The notes below the pieces were generated by a model that saw nothing but the letters and a program-made list of their open reading frames with translations, was not told the origin of the DNA and made no database searches. Made by a program: the position numbers and the translations under genes. DNA of 22,282 bases from a virus: the IMG/VR virus record IMGVR_UViG_3300010392_000705, positions 1 through 22,282 of that record, one strand, 5' to 3'. Positions 21,421-22,282 of the stretch are shown here, piece after piece (position 1 is the stretch's first letter; the number at the start of each line of letters is the position of its first letter).

Positions 21421-21761
21421 AGTACCGGGGCTTCCGGAGGGGCCACCTTCTTTCCCACTACAGGGTCAGACCAGACAGAGTAAACCCCATCAAGATCGGA
21501 GACTCGGATTCGGAAGGTGTATTCCTGATAGTCCGCCAGAATACTGTCAATGTTGTATTCGGTAGCACTTGCCGGGGCCGTGATTGGGCTCGGACATTCA
21601 TCGCCGTTGAGGTCGCCAACACAAATCTGGTACTGGCCGAGCTGAGTATCGGGGAGTGGGGTGCCATCAACCCGTGTGGTTGGGGCTTCCCAAGTCAGGG
21701 AGGTTGCCATAACAATGGCCGGCAACATGGCCGCTACAAACAAGGTAAGAAAGCGAAACAT
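21402..21761 (-). CDS. secreted FN3-domain protein
   Basis: 119 residues. A Sec signal peptide (MFRFLTLFVAAMLPAIVMA, cut near residue 19) is followed by one fibronectin type III domain (TSLTWEAPTTRVDG, YQICVGDLNGDECPSP, YQEYTFRIRVSDLDGVYSVW) and a Pro-rich end. Two Cys in the domain could form a disulphide outside the cytoplasm. FN3 domains bind surfaces and carbohydrates; a phage product with its own signal peptide is odd among virion genes and might act on the host envelope, for example in exclusion. The ATG follows AAAGGAG. The stop at 21402 may not be the natural end, because the -1 frame beyond it is protein-like. Confidence 0.78.
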   Translation of the reverse strand: MFRFLTLFVAAMLPAIVMATSLTWEAPTTRVDGTPLPDTQLGQYQICVGDLNGDECPSPITAPASATEYNIDSILADYQEYTFRIRVSDLDGVYSVWSDPVVGKKVAPPEAPVLQLSPN

Positions 21762-21832
21762 GGTTGAACTCCTTTCGAGGTTTTAGGTACTGCGACCCCC
21801 CAAGTCTGTTACCTCGATCCGGATATGTCCAG

Positions 21833-22060
21833 TCAAACTTTGAAGACAGGTATCTGATTGGCCCGCTTGGTCCGGCCCTTCAGCACCCCACCCTCAATGC
21901 GAACCTCGTCGCCCGGGTAGGCAGTCACACCACCGGAAGGTACGGTGATCAGGCCGGCTGAGGTCATCACTCGGAAGTTCTTTCCCTCGATTGACACGAC
22001 TTCACCACTTACAGGGGTTGTGCTTTTTAGAAGGTCACGAATCTTCTGATAGGGGTTCAT
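21833..22060 (-). CDS. small OB/SH3-like hypothetical protein
   Basis: 75 residues. A short helix (NPYQKIRDLLKS) is followed by beta strands (SGEVVSIEGKNFRVMTSAG, ITVPSGGVTAYPGDEVRIEG) typical of small OB-like barrels found in baseplate or tail proteins. The ATG overlaps the preceding stop (ATGA). The end is basic (KGRTKRANQ). Its function is not known; linkage to the partial gene before it, which has a similar strand pattern, suggests the two work together. Confidence 0.75.
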   Translation of the reverse strand: MNPYQKIRDLLKSTTPVSGEVVSIEGKNFRVMTSAGLITVPSGGVTAYPGDEVRIEGGVLKGRTKRANQIPVFKV

Positions 22061-22282
22061 TCAAGTCTCTCCACGGTCAACTCGGTAAGTACTTCAGGGC
22101 CACTGGTCTGGTGAGCGATTCCACCAACTTTCCCCACCCATGTTGTTCCCTGCAAGGCGTCCATAACCGCCACGGTTTGGCCCCGGCGAATGCCAGTCCG
22201 ATAATTTGATATTAATATCACTTCTTTCTGCCCGGACTTGGAATCTATCTCGTTTCGTCCTTTCTGCAGAGCTACCGGTACG
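22057..22282 (-). CDS. partial gene, 3' end of small beta-rich protein
   Basis: Only the last ~74 residues are in the window; the start is beyond 22282. The visible part has strands such as KEVILISNYRTGIRRGQTVAV and TWVGKVGGIAHQTSGP and ends LTVERLE. It looks like a small OB-like or barrel domain. Not recognised. The TGA stop overlaps the next ATG. It contains the variant palindrome, read as Val-Ile-Leu-Ile-Ser. Confidence 0.72.
   Translation of the reverse strand, partial: VPVALQKGRNEIDSKSGQKEVILISNYRTGIRRGQTVAVMDALQGTTWVGKVGGIAHQTSGPEVLTELTVERLE
22207..22220. repeat. variant dispersed palindrome (TGATATTAATATCA)
   Basis: Perfect 14-bp inverted repeat differing from the five identical copies by one symmetric base change in each arm. 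The symmetry of the change is what a two-fold-symmetric binding protein would tolerate. It is 3.5 kb from copy 5, in line with the spacing of the others. Confidence 0.7.

Noticed and set aside
21808-21836. TTGACT with GGTAAC 17 bp further as a sixth promoter
   Set aside because: The -10 box matches the consensus in only three of six bases and the leader lacks the cassette features, although the stop codon overlap resembles copies 2 and 4.

Overview
This window is part of a tailed double-stranded DNA phage (or prophage) genome, probably from a Gammaproteobacterial host. The evidence is a portal protein, an SPP1 gp7/Mu gpF-like minor head protein, a family A DNA polymerase, lectin-like and repeat-rich fibre proteins, a lysis-like cassette, tight gene packing with ATGA/TGATG/TAATG overlaps, strong GGAGG ribosome sites and sigma70-type promoters. 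Every convincing gene reads on the minus strand, so transcription runs from high to low coordinates. I see no tRNA, rRNA, CRISPR array or insertion sequence, and no geneless stretch over 300 bases. I cannot name the phage.

Layout in transcription order (right to left). 22.3-17.5 kb: adhesion and structural genes (partial gene, 75-aa protein, secreted FN3 protein, two-LamG protein, 22-residue-repeat fibre, two small beta-rich proteins), closed by a terminator. 17.4-15.3 kb: a four-gene lysis/envelope-like operon (membrane protein with GAF-like domain, DUF5675-like protein, lipoprotein, permuted NlpC/P60-like enzyme), closed by a second terminator. 15.2-7.2 kb: accessory genes served by four near-identical promoters: small proteins, a stand-alone BRCT protein, a PPDK-like dikinase without the PEP/pyruvate domain, a Zn-ribbon/helix-turn-helix protein, a CsrA/RsmN-like protein, a DnaJ-type zinc protein, two Cys-X5-Arg phosphatases and several unknowns. 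7.2-1.0 kb: DNA polymerase with a UDG-like N-terminus and a 246-residue intein, then directly the portal and minor head genes. 1.0-0 kb: a fifth promoter, a small helical protein and an AAA+ ATPase running off the edge.

Two non-coding signals run across this map. One is a promoter/leader cassette (TTGACA, 17 bp, GATACT, then an A-rich leader and GGAGG) present five times, always on the minus strand. The other is an exact 14-bp palindrome, TGACATTAATGTCA, present five times at 3-6 kb spacing plus one TGATATTAATATCA variant. It falls in all three codon phases, so it looks like a selected DNA site, for example a dispersed operator or stoperator-like element.

The most promising undescribed biology is the 8.7-14.3 kb block. 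A phosphohistidine dikinase that has lost its PEP-forming domain sits among two tyrosine/dual-specificity-type phosphatases, a CsrA-like RNA binder and zinc proteins. This suggests a phosphotransfer and post-transcriptional host-takeover module. That is inference from gene content, not a demonstrated system.
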